Below are positions 44,659 through 55,280 of a DNA stretch of 64,000 nucleotides, piece after piece. The stretch spans positions 1 to 64,000 of the forward strand of contig CALEZI010000197.1 of NCBI GenBank assembly GCA_937928755.1, written 5' to 3'. Below the pieces are notes generated by a model. That model worked only from the letters and a program-made list of their open reading frames with translations. It had not been told where the DNA came from and did not search any database. The position numbers and the translations under genes were made by a program. This stretch comes from an uncultured Rhodanobacteraceae bacterium. GTDB lineage: Bacteria > Pseudomonadota > Gammaproteobacteria > Xanthomonadales > SZUA-5. Positions within the stretch are counted from its first letter, which is position 1, and every line of letters starts with the position of its first letter.

Positions 44659-47600
44659 ATGAGCCCTGACTCAATATCGAAATTCGTTGGCGTGGTATTC
44701 GGTATCTTGGGCATTGCTTGCGGGTTTCAGGCGCAAGCCAGCGACGTATCCGGTCCGATCACCGTAGACACCACTTGGCGCTTGGCGGATTCGCCGATCA
44801 ATGTTGTTGGGTCGGTGCAGATACGCAACGGCGCAAGTTTGATCATTGAGAGTGGCGTCGAAGTGCGCTTCCTCGCGGAAACCGCGCTGCTCGTCGAACA
44901 AGGTGCTGTCCGGGCGGTAGGTGAGTCAGCGTCGCCGATTGTTCTTGGCAGCGGTGAGCCCAGCCCGGCGAAGGGGGACTGGGGGCCGATCGAATTCCAG
45001 AACGGCAGCATCGACGGGGCGACCATCCTCGATCGGGTGGTGATTCGCCACGGCAAAGGCATCTCGATAACACAGGCTTCGCCGACACTCAACCGGGTTG
45101 TGTTGGAGAACAATCTTGGCGCGGCGATTACGCTTGACCTCGGTTCCTCACCCGTGGGTGAGGGCCTGAGTGCGCAAGGCAACGACTTGAATGGTGTCTT
45201 GGTCCCTTCCGGGACGATCACTGGCTCGGCTAGATGGGCACTTCTGGGTATTCCTTATGTAGTGGAGCAGGGAATAGTGACGGTGGGCTTGCCGCCGCTG
45301 ACGCTGACTCCCGCGTCCATGAGCTTGCGCGCGGGCTATCAAGGGACCTTCACGCTAAATCTCGCAAAACCAGCCCCCACCGGCGGGCTCATCATCGATG
45401 TGGCCAGCAACCAACCTGGCGTTGCTTCGACTCCGGTGAGCCTTAACCTGCCGGCCGGCACTCTGCATGCGAACTTCAACGTTGACGCGCTTTCTCCAGG
45501 CAGCGCCCAGATCACGGTCAATCGCGCGGGACTGGGCACGGCGACCGCGACGCTTGACGTGACCCCACCGATCACAATTAGCTTCTCAACGTCGAATTCA
45601 ATTATTCCCATCGGCGAGAGCCGGACACTTTCAATAACCCTCGGCGAGCCGGCGCCCGTTGGCGGTCTGGTTGTCCTTGTCAGCTCGACAAACGCCAGCG
45701 CAGTAACCGCGCCCGATCAGGTCTTTTTCGCGGCAGGGAGTTCGGTTCGGGATCTCCTGGTGACCGCTATCGCAGTAGGCACCTCCACCTTGACGGCGTC
45801 TGCCCAAGGATACGGCAACGCAACGTCGATGGTTGAAGTGCGTTCGGCCTTCCTTAGCTTTGATCCGATTGATCTGCTGGCAACGGGAAGCTCCCGCGCG
45901 GTCACGGTGAGGTTGTCGCCGCCCGCGCCCCAGGGTGGCTTATCCGTTGCCGTGTCCAGTAGCACGCCATCGGTTGCGAGGATATCCCCAAGCAGCATCA
46001 ATGTTGCGGCGGGCGGGAGCAGTGCCACATTCACGCTGACCGGCGTTGCGCCGGGAACTAGCGAGCTGACGGCGACGGCAAACGGCTTCAGCCCGACGAC
46101 GAGTATCGTCACGATTACGAGTCGATTGGCTTTCGATCCCGCCGGTCCCGTCACGATCCCGCAGGCGACCAGCGACCATTTTCTCGTCCGATTGAGTCAC
46201 TCGGCCCCTGCCGGCGGGTTGACGGTATCCCTACAGACTCCCCCCGGCGGCGCTCTAGTAGTGACTCCGAGCACACTGGAGATCCCGGAAGGACAAACCG
46301 CTGCCGCGACGCCGGTCAGGGTAACTCAAGGTGCAAATGCTGTCGGTATGGTCACCGCAGTCGCTTCAGGCGTGGCCGACGCAGTGCTGACGACGAACCC
46401 GGAGCCGTCATCACGGATCCAATTCAGTCCTGGCAGCGCTGTGCTTGGGAAAGGGTTGCGCTCGGACATCACCTTGAGGCGAGTGCGCCATTCTGGTCAG
46501 TCGTACTTTGATCGCGATCCGTTGACCCTGACGTTGACCAGCGCCGATCCGGCAAAACTCTCAGTGCCACAACAGGTCACTATTGCGGGTGGGGCGGCAT
46601 CCGTGAGCGTGCCATTTTCAGCGCTCGACATCACCACTCCAATAGAAGTGATTGCGACAGCAGCCGAATACTCGAGCCCTGCGGTTATCCAGGTCACGAT
46701 CGTTGAGCCATCGATCAACTTTGGAGACTTGGACGGGAATCGTGGCGTTGGAGCAATCCGCGACATGTTCACCGTAAGTCTCAACGTACCCGGCGGAACC
46801 GGCAGTCAAGTCGCAATGACAGATACTCCGATAGCCCTTGCCGTCGCCGAGCCGAACCCTGCTGGTGTGGTCAGCGGGCTGTTCGACAGCAGTGGTGCGC
46901 CATTGACACGGCTGATTGTGCGCGCCGGTCGAAACTACGCTTCACTAAGCGATGGCAATCTGGACTATGCCTATGTGGGCACGCCTGATGTGGCGGGCAC
47001 TTACAAGATTTCCGCGCAGATCGCGGGGCAGGTGCAACGGTTGTCTGCGCTGCAACAAGTGATCGAAGGCACACTGGAACTGGAGCTTTCGGAAGGAGCG
47101 GACAGCGCTGTGGTTGCCAAGGGCATGGCGGATAACGGCGTTTACATAATGCGGACTCGTTCCGGCGTGCCGTTTAGTGCAGTAGATCCGCTGACGCTGA
47201 CATTGACCCTTAGCGAACCCGGCAAGATCGAAGTTCCGCAAACGCTTGTGATTGCCGCGGGCGAAACACACGTCGAGATTCCGGTCGCAGGGTTGGAGCT
47301 GACGACGACACCGGTTGCAATAAGCGTTAGCGCGCCGGGCTATGCAGCGCCAAGTGGAACACTGGAGTACACGGTAGTGCAGGCAGAGCTTGATTTCTCT
47401 TGCGAACTCTCCTGGCTTTTTGAACGTCATGAGTTGTGTCTTCGATGGTCCGGAAACTCATTGATCGACCGGCCAGTATCAGTTGTCGCGGTGGAGCAGA
47501 ATCCACCCGGTATCGTGACTGGCCTTTATGCCGGTCGAGACGGGCTGGAACTTCTTGGTCCCCTGGAACTGCAAGGGGGGTCAAACTCGGTCGCGCCTGG

Positions 47601-49023
47601 CGATATTTGCTACGACACGGGGAAGGGCGAATTTCACTGCCCGGTAGGCTTTGTCGGGACCGCCCCAGGGGTTACTGGAAGCTACCGCTTGGCTGTGTCT
47701 GTACCCGGCATGGGCGAATGGCTTTCCGATGTCATCACCGTTAGCGTCGGAGCGCCGCCTCCGTCGCCGGGCTTGAGCTTTTCCGCTCAAGAATACTTCG
47801 TTGGGCTTGGACTTATCGGCTCCGGCGTCGAAATCCAACGGACTGAATCGCTGACGAACCCGATTACTGTTGAACTAGTCAGCTCTGATCCAGACAAACT
47901 TAGCGTGCCGGCGAGTGTGACCCTCGATGCCGGTTCAGAGGCGTTTGCTGTCCCCTTCGCTGGACTTGAGCTGACATCCTCGCCGGTGACCATTTCGGCG
48001 CGAATTTCCGGACAAACCGAGATTTTCGATTCGATTGAGGTGCACGTGGTCGCGCCAGAAATCCACATCGACGGACTGAGCCAGTCCAGAGGCAGCGATG
48101 GCGAGCGCGATTTCATTTATGTGCGATGGGTGATTCCTCCCATCAGTGACTATACTTGGGAGTCCGATTTTAGCCAGGTAGCCCAGCAAACCAGTACGAT
48201 CACCCTCTCCGTCGTGGACGCCAGCCCCGCCCAAATTGTGGCCGGTTTGTACGCCGCTGCCAGCGGCGCTGCCGAGAGCTACACCTTGCAGATTCCGGCA
48301 GGACAGTCGGCGTCTTGGGATGGAAACGGTCAGGAGCAGGGCCTCTATGTAGGCTCGCCATCTTCAATCGGCAGTTACCGCGTGCACACCCAGATTTCTG
48401 GGGTCGGAGACTGGTCTTCGGGCGTGGTCACCGTGTCCACGCCAGAGCTCAGAATCTCCGGGGCCCCGCTCGTCGTCGGGCGAGGTTTGCGATCCTCAGT
48501 CGTACTTGCGCGCTTGCCTGATGCCCCGGCAAATGATCTCGCGATCACGACGAGTTGCACCGCGGCTAGCGTCTGCTCGGTACCCGCCAGCACGCTCATG
48601 CCAGCTGGCACGAGTTCGGTGACCGTGCCGATCACTGGCGGTGATCTTGGCGCCACGCGCTTGACTGCTGCAGCGGCAGGCCCGCTGTTTACCGAAGTGG
48701 AAGTTCGTGTCGTCAAACCCACGCTGGAGCTGACTGGCCTGCCGCAAAACCTGGTTGCTGGTCAGTCGATACCCTTCCAGGTCAGTCTTCTTGTTCCAGG
48801 TTCGGGCGATCCATATCAGAACGCGGACGTGCCGGTCTCGGTCACCCTCACCAGTAGCGCCCCGGGTGTCGCCAGTGTCACTTCGAACGTGGTGATCCCC
48901 GCCGATGCGAACGTCAGCGGCGACGCCATCGTGCTACCGATTGCGTCCGGGTTTACCACGATTACTGCGAGTGCGCCCGGTGTGGATCCGGTGAGCAGCG
49001 ACCCGATCCCGGTGAGCGAATGA
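44659..49023 (+). CDS. Giant exported Ig-like repeat protein, first gene of the RHS operon
   Basis: A 1454-residue protein with signal KFVGVVFGILGIACGFQAQA. Residues about 30-190 are a small beta-helix (TVDTTWRLADSPINVVG, then SLIIESGVEVRFLAE). About five Ig-like repeats with the pattern PAP-x-GGL-x-V-x-VSS follow (210-600). Then come three composite repeats of about 210 residues, each with DPLTLTL or equivalent, KLSVP, AGLELT and VxGLY (600-1300), and a final Ig-like part. The ATG at 44659 was chosen by the signal peptide; no clear Shine-Dalgarno is visible. It overlaps the next gene by ATGA. Probably a surface stalk. Confidence 0.8.
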   Translation: MSPDSISKFVGVVFGILGIACGFQAQASDVSGPITVDTTWRLADSPINVVGSVQIRNGASLIIESGVEVRFLAETALLVEQGAVRAVGESASPIVLGSGEPSPAKGDWGPIEFQNGSIDGATILDRVVIRHGKGISITQASPTLNRVVLENNLGAAITLDLGSSPVGEGLSAQGNDLNGVLVPSGTITGSARWALLGIPYVVEQGIVTVGLPPLTLTPASMSLRAGYQGTFTLNLAKPAPTGGLIIDVASNQPGVASTPVSLNLPAGTLHANFNVDALSPGSAQITVNRAGLGTATATLDVTPPITISFSTSNSIIPIGESRTLSITLGEPAPVGGLVVLVSSTNASAVTAPDQVFFAAGSSVRDLLVTAIAVGTSTLTASAQGYGNATSMVEVRSAFLSFDPIDLLATGSSRAVTVRLSPPAPQGGLSVAVSSSTPSVARISPSSINVAAGGSSATFTLTGVAPGTSELTATANGFSPTTSIVTITSRLAFDPAGPVTIPQATSDHFLVRLSHSAPAGGLTVSLQTPPGGALVVTPSTLEIPEGQTAAATPVRVTQGANAVGMVTAVASGVADAVLTTNPEPSSRIQFSPGSAVLGKGLRSDITLRRVRHSGQSYFDRDPLTLTLTSADPAKLSVPQQVTIAGGAASVSVPFSALDITTPIEVIATAAEYSSPAVIQVTIVEPSINFGDLDGNRGVGAIRDMFTVSLNVPGGTGSQVAMTDTPIALAVAEPNPAGVVSGLFDSSGAPLTRLIVRAGRNYASLSDGNLDYAYVGTPDVAGTYKISAQIAGQVQRLSALQQVIEGTLELELSEGADSAVVAKGMADNGVYIMRTRSGVPFSAVDPLTLTLTLSEPGKIEVPQTLVIAAGETHVEIPVAGLELTTTPVAISVSAPGYAAPSGTLEYTVVQAELDFSCELSWLFERHELCLRWSGNSLIDRPVSVVAVEQNPPGIVTGLYAGRDGLELLGPLELQGGSNSVAPGDICYDTGKGEFHCPVGFVGTAPGVTGSYRLAVSVPGMGEWLSDVITVSVGAPPPSPGLSFSAQEYFVGLGLIGSGVEIQRTESLTNPITVELVSSDPDKLSVPASVTLDAGSEAFAVPFAGLELTSSPVTISARISGQTEIFDSIEVHVVAPEIHIDGLSQSRGSDGERDFIYVRWVIPPISDYTWESDFSQVAQQTSTITLSVVDASPAQIVAGLYAAASGAAESYTLQIPAGQSASWDGNGQEQGLYVGSPSSIGSYRVHTQISGVGDWSSGVVTVSTPELRISGAPLVVGRGLRSSVVLARLPDAPANDLAITTSCTAASVCSVPASTLMPAGTSSVTVPITGGDLGATRLTAAAAGPLFTEVEVRVVKPTLELTGLPQNLVAGQSIPFQVSLLVPGSGDPYQNADVPVSVTLTSSAPGVASVTSNVVIPADANVSGDAIVLPIASGFTTITASAPGVDPVSSDPIPVSE

Positions 49024-52000
49024 AGTCTCACGAGTTCATCGTGGTCCTCATCGGTGGGATGCTCACCGCGACCGCGCGGCGGGTATCGCGTTGCCTGCTG
49101 CTCGCGCTGATCGCCAGCGCGTCCATGCCGGTGGCCGCACAGCAAGGCATTTGTGCCGAAGTCAAGATCGAGATCGAGCAGCGCCTGAGTCTGGAGCGCC
49201 AGGGTTTCATCGCCACCATGCGCATCGGCAATGGTGCTGAAGCGCTTTCGTTGACCGGTCTGGGAGTCAATGTCACGTTCAAGGATCGAGATGGATTGCC
49301 GGTCCTCGCCTCGAGTGACCCGAACAACACCAGTGCAAAATTCTTCATTCGCATCGACAGCGAAACCGACATCACTGGCGGCGTGACCGGTGGCGGCATT
49401 GTCGCTCCGCGAACGACTGCCGTGATCCGCTGGCTGATCATTCCATCTGCTGGCGCCGGTGGCTCCGCGGCTTCGGGTGAGGTTTACGGTGTCGGCGCCA
49501 ACTTGAGCTACATGTTGGGCACGGAAGCGCGCGAACTCACGGTCACACCGGAGACCATCACGGTTCGCCCACAGCCACGATTACACCTCGACTACTTCCT
49601 CCCGGTCGACGTTTACGCAGACGATGCGCTGACGCCGCAGATCGAGCCGGTGGAGGCGTTCACACTCGGCGTGCGGATTCGCAATGCGGGCGGTGCAAGT
49701 GGCAGCACCAAGATCGAGTCGGCGCAGCCCCGCATTGTCGAGAATTTGCAGGGCCTGCTGATCGCCTTCTCGATCGATCAGGGCTATGTCCAGGATGAGC
49801 CGGCCGTGCGCACCCTGTTACTGGACTTCGGGAATATTCCGGCGGGCGGCAGCAAGGTCGGGCGCTGGCTGATGTCGACCACGCTGGCAGGGCGGTTCAT
49901 CGAATTCGACGCCAGCTATACCCACGACGATAACCTGGGTGGAGCGCTCACGTCATTGCTGGAAAGCGTCAACACGCATACCTTGCTGCGCGACGTTCGG
50001 GTGGACGAACCAGGGCGCGATTCCGTGCGCGACTTCCTCGCTCGAAGCGCCGACACCTTGCGTGTGTTCGAATCCAGCGGCATCGACACCTTGGTCATCG
50101 ACCAGTCCGCCACCGCCACGCTGCAAGCGCCGGGTGCGGGCAACTGGACCGTGAATATGCCGACGACGGTCGGCGCCGCGTATGCCCAGTTTGTGGACCC
50201 AAGCAGTGGTCAGAGCAGCCTTGGCATGGTGACACGCTCGGATGGCAAGGTTCTGCCTGCGGAGAACGTCTGGTTCTCCAAGTCTGGCCAAGGCGAAGCG
50301 ATCCGTTATTTTCTCAATATCTTCGACACCAATGCCGGCGGCGCCTACACCCTGCAGCGGGGTGCCGGTAGCGCGAATGCGGCGGTCAGCGGCGTGGTCT
50401 ATGACGACCTCAACGCAAACGGCGCCCGCGACGCGGGGGAGCCGGGTCTGGGCGATGTATCCATGACGCTCTCGGGCATCGCTGCCGGGTTCCCTGTCGA
50501 TGCAACGAGCTCGACCGCCATCGATGGCAGCTTCCGCTTCGAGAATCTTGCGGCGGGGACTTATGCCATCTCGGTAGGCGCTCTCACTGGGCGCGAGAAT
50601 GGCGTTCACAGCGTCGGCAACTATGGTGGCACGGTCGGTCCCGATTCGATTTCCAGCATCGCCTTGACCACCGGAGCACAAGCCACCGGCTATGCGTTTG
50701 CCAAGCGCACACCGCCGCCGCCGCTTTCCGCCGATCTGGCCGTGCAGATCACCGCGCTGCCGACGAGCGTCCTCGTCGGTGAGCAGCTCGACGTCGACAT
50801 CCTGGTTCACAATCTTGGCGGCTCGACCTCAACCGCAGGCGTCAGCTTCCAGGTCCCGGCTGCGTTGACGGCGCTGTCGGCGACCCCATCGGCAGGCGCC
50901 GTCGACCTACCACAACGCCAGTGGTTGGTTGGCCCGCTTGCAACGGGCGCTCAGGCCCAGTTGCGATTGCGCCTGCGCGCGGAAACCATCGGCAGCGCGA
51001 GCGTGTCTGCCCTTGTCACCGGTTCGGTTGCTGACCCGCAATCCGGCAATGACAGCGCCGGCGTCATCGTCACCGTTGCAACCGCGACGGTGGTCAATGC
51101 GGTCGATGATGCGGTCAGTCTGCCGGGTGGCAGCAATGCTCAGACCTTCAACCTCGCGGCGAATGACGACGTTCCGGCCGGCAGCAGTTTCACCCGGATT
51201 GGCGGCAGTTGCGCGAACGCGGGCGTCGCTGCGACCACCGGCGTCGCCATTTTCGATGTCGGTTTGAGCGCCTGCACCGTGGACTATCAGGTGTGCGCGC
51301 CGGATCCGGAAGCGACTCTATGCGACAGTGCGCGCTTGAGCGTCACCGCGCTGCTTTCGGATATGTCGGCGTCTTTTGGTGTGATCCCAAGTGTGCTCAG
51401 CCCCGGACAGATGCTGTCGGGCTTGACCCTGAGCTGCGCCAACACGGGCGCCAACGCGGCAGTCAATGCCGGCTGCGTGCCGACGGCCGATGCCGGTGTG
51501 CTGAGTGCACTGGTGTGTGTCCCTGCGCAGTCGGTTGCGAGCCTCGCCGATGGCGCCAGCATCGTCTGCACCTTCGACTACGTTGCGCCTGGCACTACGG
51601 GTGGCGGTGATACGGCCGAGACCGCTGTGATATTCACCGGCACCTCCAGTTCCGCCAACGACGGCGCAACCGGCAACAATCTTGCTAGCGCCAGCGCCAG
51701 TCTCCTGGACGCAGTCGACGATGCGGTCAGCCGCCCCGAGAGTGCGACCGGTGAGAGCTTCGACCTGGCGACCAACGACCAGTTCCCGGTCGACAGCAGC
51801 TTCTCATTGGTTGCCGGGGGAACCTGTGCGAACGCATCAGTCGATGCGGCCGGTAGCGCCAATTTCGACGTCACACCCAGCCCGATGTGCACGGTCAAGT
51901 ACAGCGTTTGCGCGGCGCCGCCCAATGCCTCGATCTGCGATCAGGCCACGCTCGAAGTCACCGCACTGTCGACCGACATGGCGGCGAGCCTTGGCGACAT

Positions 52001-55000
52001 TCCAGCCGTGCTCGCCCCAGCGCAGCTGCTTGAAGGGCTGAGCTTGACGTGTGCCAACGAAGGCAGCGATGCGGCCACGAACGTCGATTGTGTACCGACG
52101 ACAGACGCTGGCGAGATCAGCGCGCTGGAATGCGTACCAGCGGTTCCGGTGGCAAGCCTGGAGGCAGGTGCCAGCATCGCTTGCACGTTCGACTTCACCA
52201 CGCCGGGCACGCCTGGCGGCAGCGATACCTCCGAGACTGCCGTGGCGTTTACCGGCACGACCAGCGCGGGCAACGACAGTACGGCCGGAAACAACGTCGA
52301 TTCCGAGACTGCCGCGATCATCGACGCGCTGGACGATGACTTCTCCAGCGTACCGATCGACTCGATGGCCGGCGGTGAGACCGCATCGGTTTTCGGCAAT
52401 GACGCAATTGGCACCGTAACCTTGATCGAAGGTGCCAGCACCCCGAGCATCGCCGACACTGGCGGCCTTGTTGGGGTGACCATCAATGCCGACGGCACGC
52501 TTGCCGTACCCGCCGGCACAGCCGGAGGCAGCTACGCAGTGGCCTACCAGATATGCACACCAACACCACCGCTGGCAGTCTGCGACACGGCCGTGGCGAC
52601 CGTGCTTGTCGCGTCCCCCGCGCTGACGCTGGTTGCGACCGCAGATGCGCCCAGTGGATCCAGCGCCGGTAGCAGCATTGCTTTCAGCTTCCTGGTGACC
52701 AACAGCGGCAATGTCGACCTGACCGAGATCGCGATCAGCGAGGCGCAACTGGATGCGCCAGCGGTGTGCGCCCTCACCACGCTCAGTCCGGCGGCAACCA
52801 CGACATGCACCGGCACGCACATGCTCACCCAGGCCGAAGTCGATGCTGGAATCGTCACCACAGAGTCGATTGCCACCGGCACGCCTGCGCTGGGTGCTGG
52901 GGTCAGCAGCGCAGTCGCGCAGACCAGCACGCCGATCGCCGCCAATGCGCTACTGAACGTCGACAAGCTGCGCACCGACAGCAACGCGCCGTTGATCGTC
53001 GGCAGCCTGCTCGAGTACTCGATTACCGCAACCAATGCCGGCAACGTGACGCTGACCAATGCTGCGATCAGCGATGCGTTGATCCCGGCGTTGGCGTGCA
53101 CGCCAACGCAGCCAGCGCAGTTGGCGCCGGGCGCCGCGCTGGTCTGCACCGGCACGCACGCGATCACGATGGCAAATGTCAGTGCGGGCCAGGTGGTGAA
53201 CACCGCCACTGCGAGTGCGGCGGCGCCGTCGGGTTCGCCGGTGACCGGCACCGACAGCGTGACCACGCCGATTCCAACGGCGGACCTGATGGTGCTCAAG
53301 ACCGTCAATACCGCCAACCCGAATGTCGGCGGAGAAGCGATCTTTACTTTGGTCGTGACCAATAACGGGCCTGACACGGCCACCGGGATCACGGTGACCG
53401 ATGCGCTCCCTGCCGGTTACACCCTGGTGTCCGCGAGCGCCACGCAAGGGACGTTTGTCGCGCCAACCTGGACCGTCGGTACGCTGGCCCTCGATGCAAG
53501 CGCCACGCTGACCTTGACCGTTTCCGTCAACGCCAGTGGCCCCTATCTCAACAGCGCGACAGTTTTCGGGGAACTGCCGGATCTGGTAACCGCCAACAAC
53601 TCAAGCTCGGTTTCGACCACGCCGCGGACGCCGCCCATGGTGAGCGTAGCCAAGTCCGTGGTGGATGCCGGCGGCGATGCGATCGCCAGTCCCGGCGAGG
53701 CACTGACTTACACCATCACCTTGAGCAACAGCGGCGGGCAAGACGCGGAGAACTACCAGCTCACCGATCCGCTTGATATCAACACGGCGTTCGTCAGTGC
53801 CAGTAATGGCGGCATACATGCGTCCGGTGTCGTGGGTTGGAGTGGCCTCACGGTTCCCGGCAACGCCTCGCTCGTCCTCACCCTGGTTGCCGATGTGCTC
53901 GATCCGCTGCCGCAAGGCGTGCTCCTGATCACCAATCACGCCATTCCGACGGGTGCGGCAACGCCGAACTGCCAGGCGCTGCCAGCACCGGCGAACTGCG
54001 CGCTCTTGCCCACCGCGCCGCTGTTGTCGGTGAGCAAGCAGTTGACCGGCGAAAGTCTGGGCACCAACGCGATCGCCGAGCCGGGTGAGACGCTGACCTA
54101 TACAATTACCGTCGCCAACCACGGTGGCAGCGCCAGTAGCGCGACCGTGGTCAACGAGACGGTGCCCGCAAACACCCGCTTCGTTTCGGGTCCATCGATG
54201 TGGAGCTGTGCCGATGGTGCGGCAGCGGGGAGCGTCTGCAACGCGACCGTGGAGGTTCCGGCCTTCAGTGCTGGCGCCGCGGGGACGGTCAGTTTGACGT
54301 ACTCCGTTCGGGTTGACGACGTGCTTCCTTCGGGCGTGCTGACGATTACCAACGCTGTCGCACTCGACGGTCAGACACCACCCGACTGCGCATCCACACC
54401 GACAACGCCGGGTTGCGCGGTCACGCCGACGCGCAACGTGCGCCTCACCAAGGCGGTCCAGTTGGTGACCGCCAGCGGGCCCGATGCGTTCGAAATCAGC
54501 TATCTGATCACGATAAGCAACCTCGGGGGATCGTCTGCCACGTATACCCTCATGGATACGCTCGGCTTTCCGACCATCGGTGTCAGCTTTGACGGCAACG
54601 CGCGCGTGAGCACCGTTGGCGGCACGCTCAACCCTGCCTTGACCGGCGGACTGTTTGCGCCAGTCAATGGGTCCGGCGTGCAAGTTTCGGCCAGTGCGGT
54701 GACCCTGCCCAGCGCCGCCATCCACCGCTACAGCGTGGTTGTTCCGATCACTTTGGCAGCGGGAGGTGTGGCGAATGCAGTCTGCACCGGGACAGCGGGC
54801 AATGGTCTGTTCAACAGCGCCTCCATCGGCGCACCTCAGTCCTCGACCGTCAGCGCCTGCGCAGACTTCGACCTGCACCTGGCCAAAACCGTGCAACTGG
54901 GGGTGGACGGCAACGCCAACGGCTTCGGCGACGTGGGTGATCAACTGCACTACGAGTTTGTCATCAGCAATCTCGGAAGCACGCCGTTGACGAGCTTGCG

Positions 55001-55280
55001 ATTGCTCGACCCGCGCGTGTCCGATCTGGCCTGCAGCCCGACCACGGCCGTCGGGCGCCGGCTGCGAGTGCTGTACTCGGACGATGTGTTCTACAACCCA
55101 TTCGAAGCCGAAAGCACGATTGCGCTGATGCCCGGAGATTCCATCGTCTGCGCTGCGACCTATGGACTGACGGCTGCGGACGTTGCCATGCGCCGCGTAG
55201 ACAACACGGCGACCGCCTCAGGCGTTGGCATCCAGCTTCGGACCGCCACCAGCAGCGCAACCTTCGACAGATTCCAATGA
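49020..55280 (+). CDS. Giant exported DUF11/SdrD-B-type repeat protein
   Basis: A 2086-residue protein; signal-like segment RCLLLALIASASMPVAAQ. A unique N-terminal region (40-450) is followed by an SdrD-B-like domain (VVYDDLNANGARDAGEPGLG, about 460-560), DUF11/CARDB-like repeats, two Cys-containing repeats of about 205 residues (VDDAVSLPGG and VDDAVSRPES), a series of DUF11 and related repeats to about 1900, and DDVFYNPFEAE near residue 2025. The start overlaps the upstream stop (ATGA) and the stop overlaps the rhodanese-like gene start (ATGA). The paired cysteines suggest an oxidising, extracytoplasmic location. Probably a long surface fibre or scaffold. Confidence 0.8.
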   Translation: MKSHEFIVVLIGGMLTATARRVSRCLLLALIASASMPVAAQQGICAEVKIEIEQRLSLERQGFIATMRIGNGAEALSLTGLGVNVTFKDRDGLPVLASSDPNNTSAKFFIRIDSETDITGGVTGGGIVAPRTTAVIRWLIIPSAGAGGSAASGEVYGVGANLSYMLGTEARELTVTPETITVRPQPRLHLDYFLPVDVYADDALTPQIEPVEAFTLGVRIRNAGGASGSTKIESAQPRIVENLQGLLIAFSIDQGYVQDEPAVRTLLLDFGNIPAGGSKVGRWLMSTTLAGRFIEFDASYTHDDNLGGALTSLLESVNTHTLLRDVRVDEPGRDSVRDFLARSADTLRVFESSGIDTLVIDQSATATLQAPGAGNWTVNMPTTVGAAYAQFVDPSSGQSSLGMVTRSDGKVLPAENVWFSKSGQGEAIRYFLNIFDTNAGGAYTLQRGAGSANAAVSGVVYDDLNANGARDAGEPGLGDVSMTLSGIAAGFPVDATSSTAIDGSFRFENLAAGTYAISVGALTGRENGVHSVGNYGGTVGPDSISSIALTTGAQATGYAFAKRTPPPPLSADLAVQITALPTSVLVGEQLDVDILVHNLGGSTSTAGVSFQVPAALTALSATPSAGAVDLPQRQWLVGPLATGAQAQLRLRLRAETIGSASVSALVTGSVADPQSGNDSAGVIVTVATATVVNAVDDAVSLPGGSNAQTFNLAANDDVPAGSSFTRIGGSCANAGVAATTGVAIFDVGLSACTVDYQVCAPDPEATLCDSARLSVTALLSDMSASFGVIPSVLSPGQMLSGLTLSCANTGANAAVNAGCVPTADAGVLSALVCVPAQSVASLADGASIVCTFDYVAPGTTGGGDTAETAVIFTGTSSSANDGATGNNLASASASLLDAVDDAVSRPESATGESFDLATNDQFPVDSSFSLVAGGTCANASVDAAGSANFDVTPSPMCTVKYSVCAAPPNASICDQATLEVTALSTDMAASLGDIPAVLAPAQLLEGLSLTCANEGSDAATNVDCVPTTDAGEISALECVPAVPVASLEAGASIACTFDFTTPGTPGGSDTSETAVAFTGTTSAGNDSTAGNNVDSETAAIIDALDDDFSSVPIDSMAGGETASVFGNDAIGTVTLIEGASTPSIADTGGLVGVTINADGTLAVPAGTAGGSYAVAYQICTPTPPLAVCDTAVATVLVASPALTLVATADAPSGSSAGSSIAFSFLVTNSGNVDLTEIAISEAQLDAPAVCALTTLSPAATTTCTGTHMLTQAEVDAGIVTTESIATGTPALGAGVSSAVAQTSTPIAANALLNVDKLRTDSNAPLIVGSLLEYSITATNAGNVTLTNAAISDALIPALACTPTQPAQLAPGAALVCTGTHAITMANVSAGQVVNTATASAAAPSGSPVTGTDSVTTPIPTADLMVLKTVNTANPNVGGEAIFTLVVTNNGPDTATGITVTDALPAGYTLVSASATQGTFVAPTWTVGTLALDASATLTLTVSVNASGPYLNSATVFGELPDLVTANNSSSVSTTPRTPPMVSVAKSVVDAGGDAIASPGEALTYTITLSNSGGQDAENYQLTDPLDINTAFVSASNGGIHASGVVGWSGLTVPGNASLVLTLVADVLDPLPQGVLLITNHAIPTGAATPNCQALPAPANCALLPTAPLLSVSKQLTGESLGTNAIAEPGETLTYTITVANHGGSASSATVVNETVPANTRFVSGPSMWSCADGAAAGSVCNATVEVPAFSAGAAGTVSLTYSVRVDDVLPSGVLTITNAVALDGQTPPDCASTPTTPGCAVTPTRNVRLTKAVQLVTASGPDAFEISYLITISNLGGSSATYTLMDTLGFPTIGVSFDGNARVSTVGGTLNPALTGGLFAPVNGSGVQVSASAVTLPSAAIHRYSVVVPITLAAGGVANAVCTGTAGNGLFNSASIGAPQSSTVSACADFDLHLAKTVQLGVDGNANGFGDVGDQLHYEFVISNLGSTPLTSLRLLDPRVSDLACSPTTAVGRRLRVLYSDDVFYNPFEAESTIALMPGDSIVCAATYGLTAADVAMRRVDNTATASGVGIQLRTATSSATFDRFQ

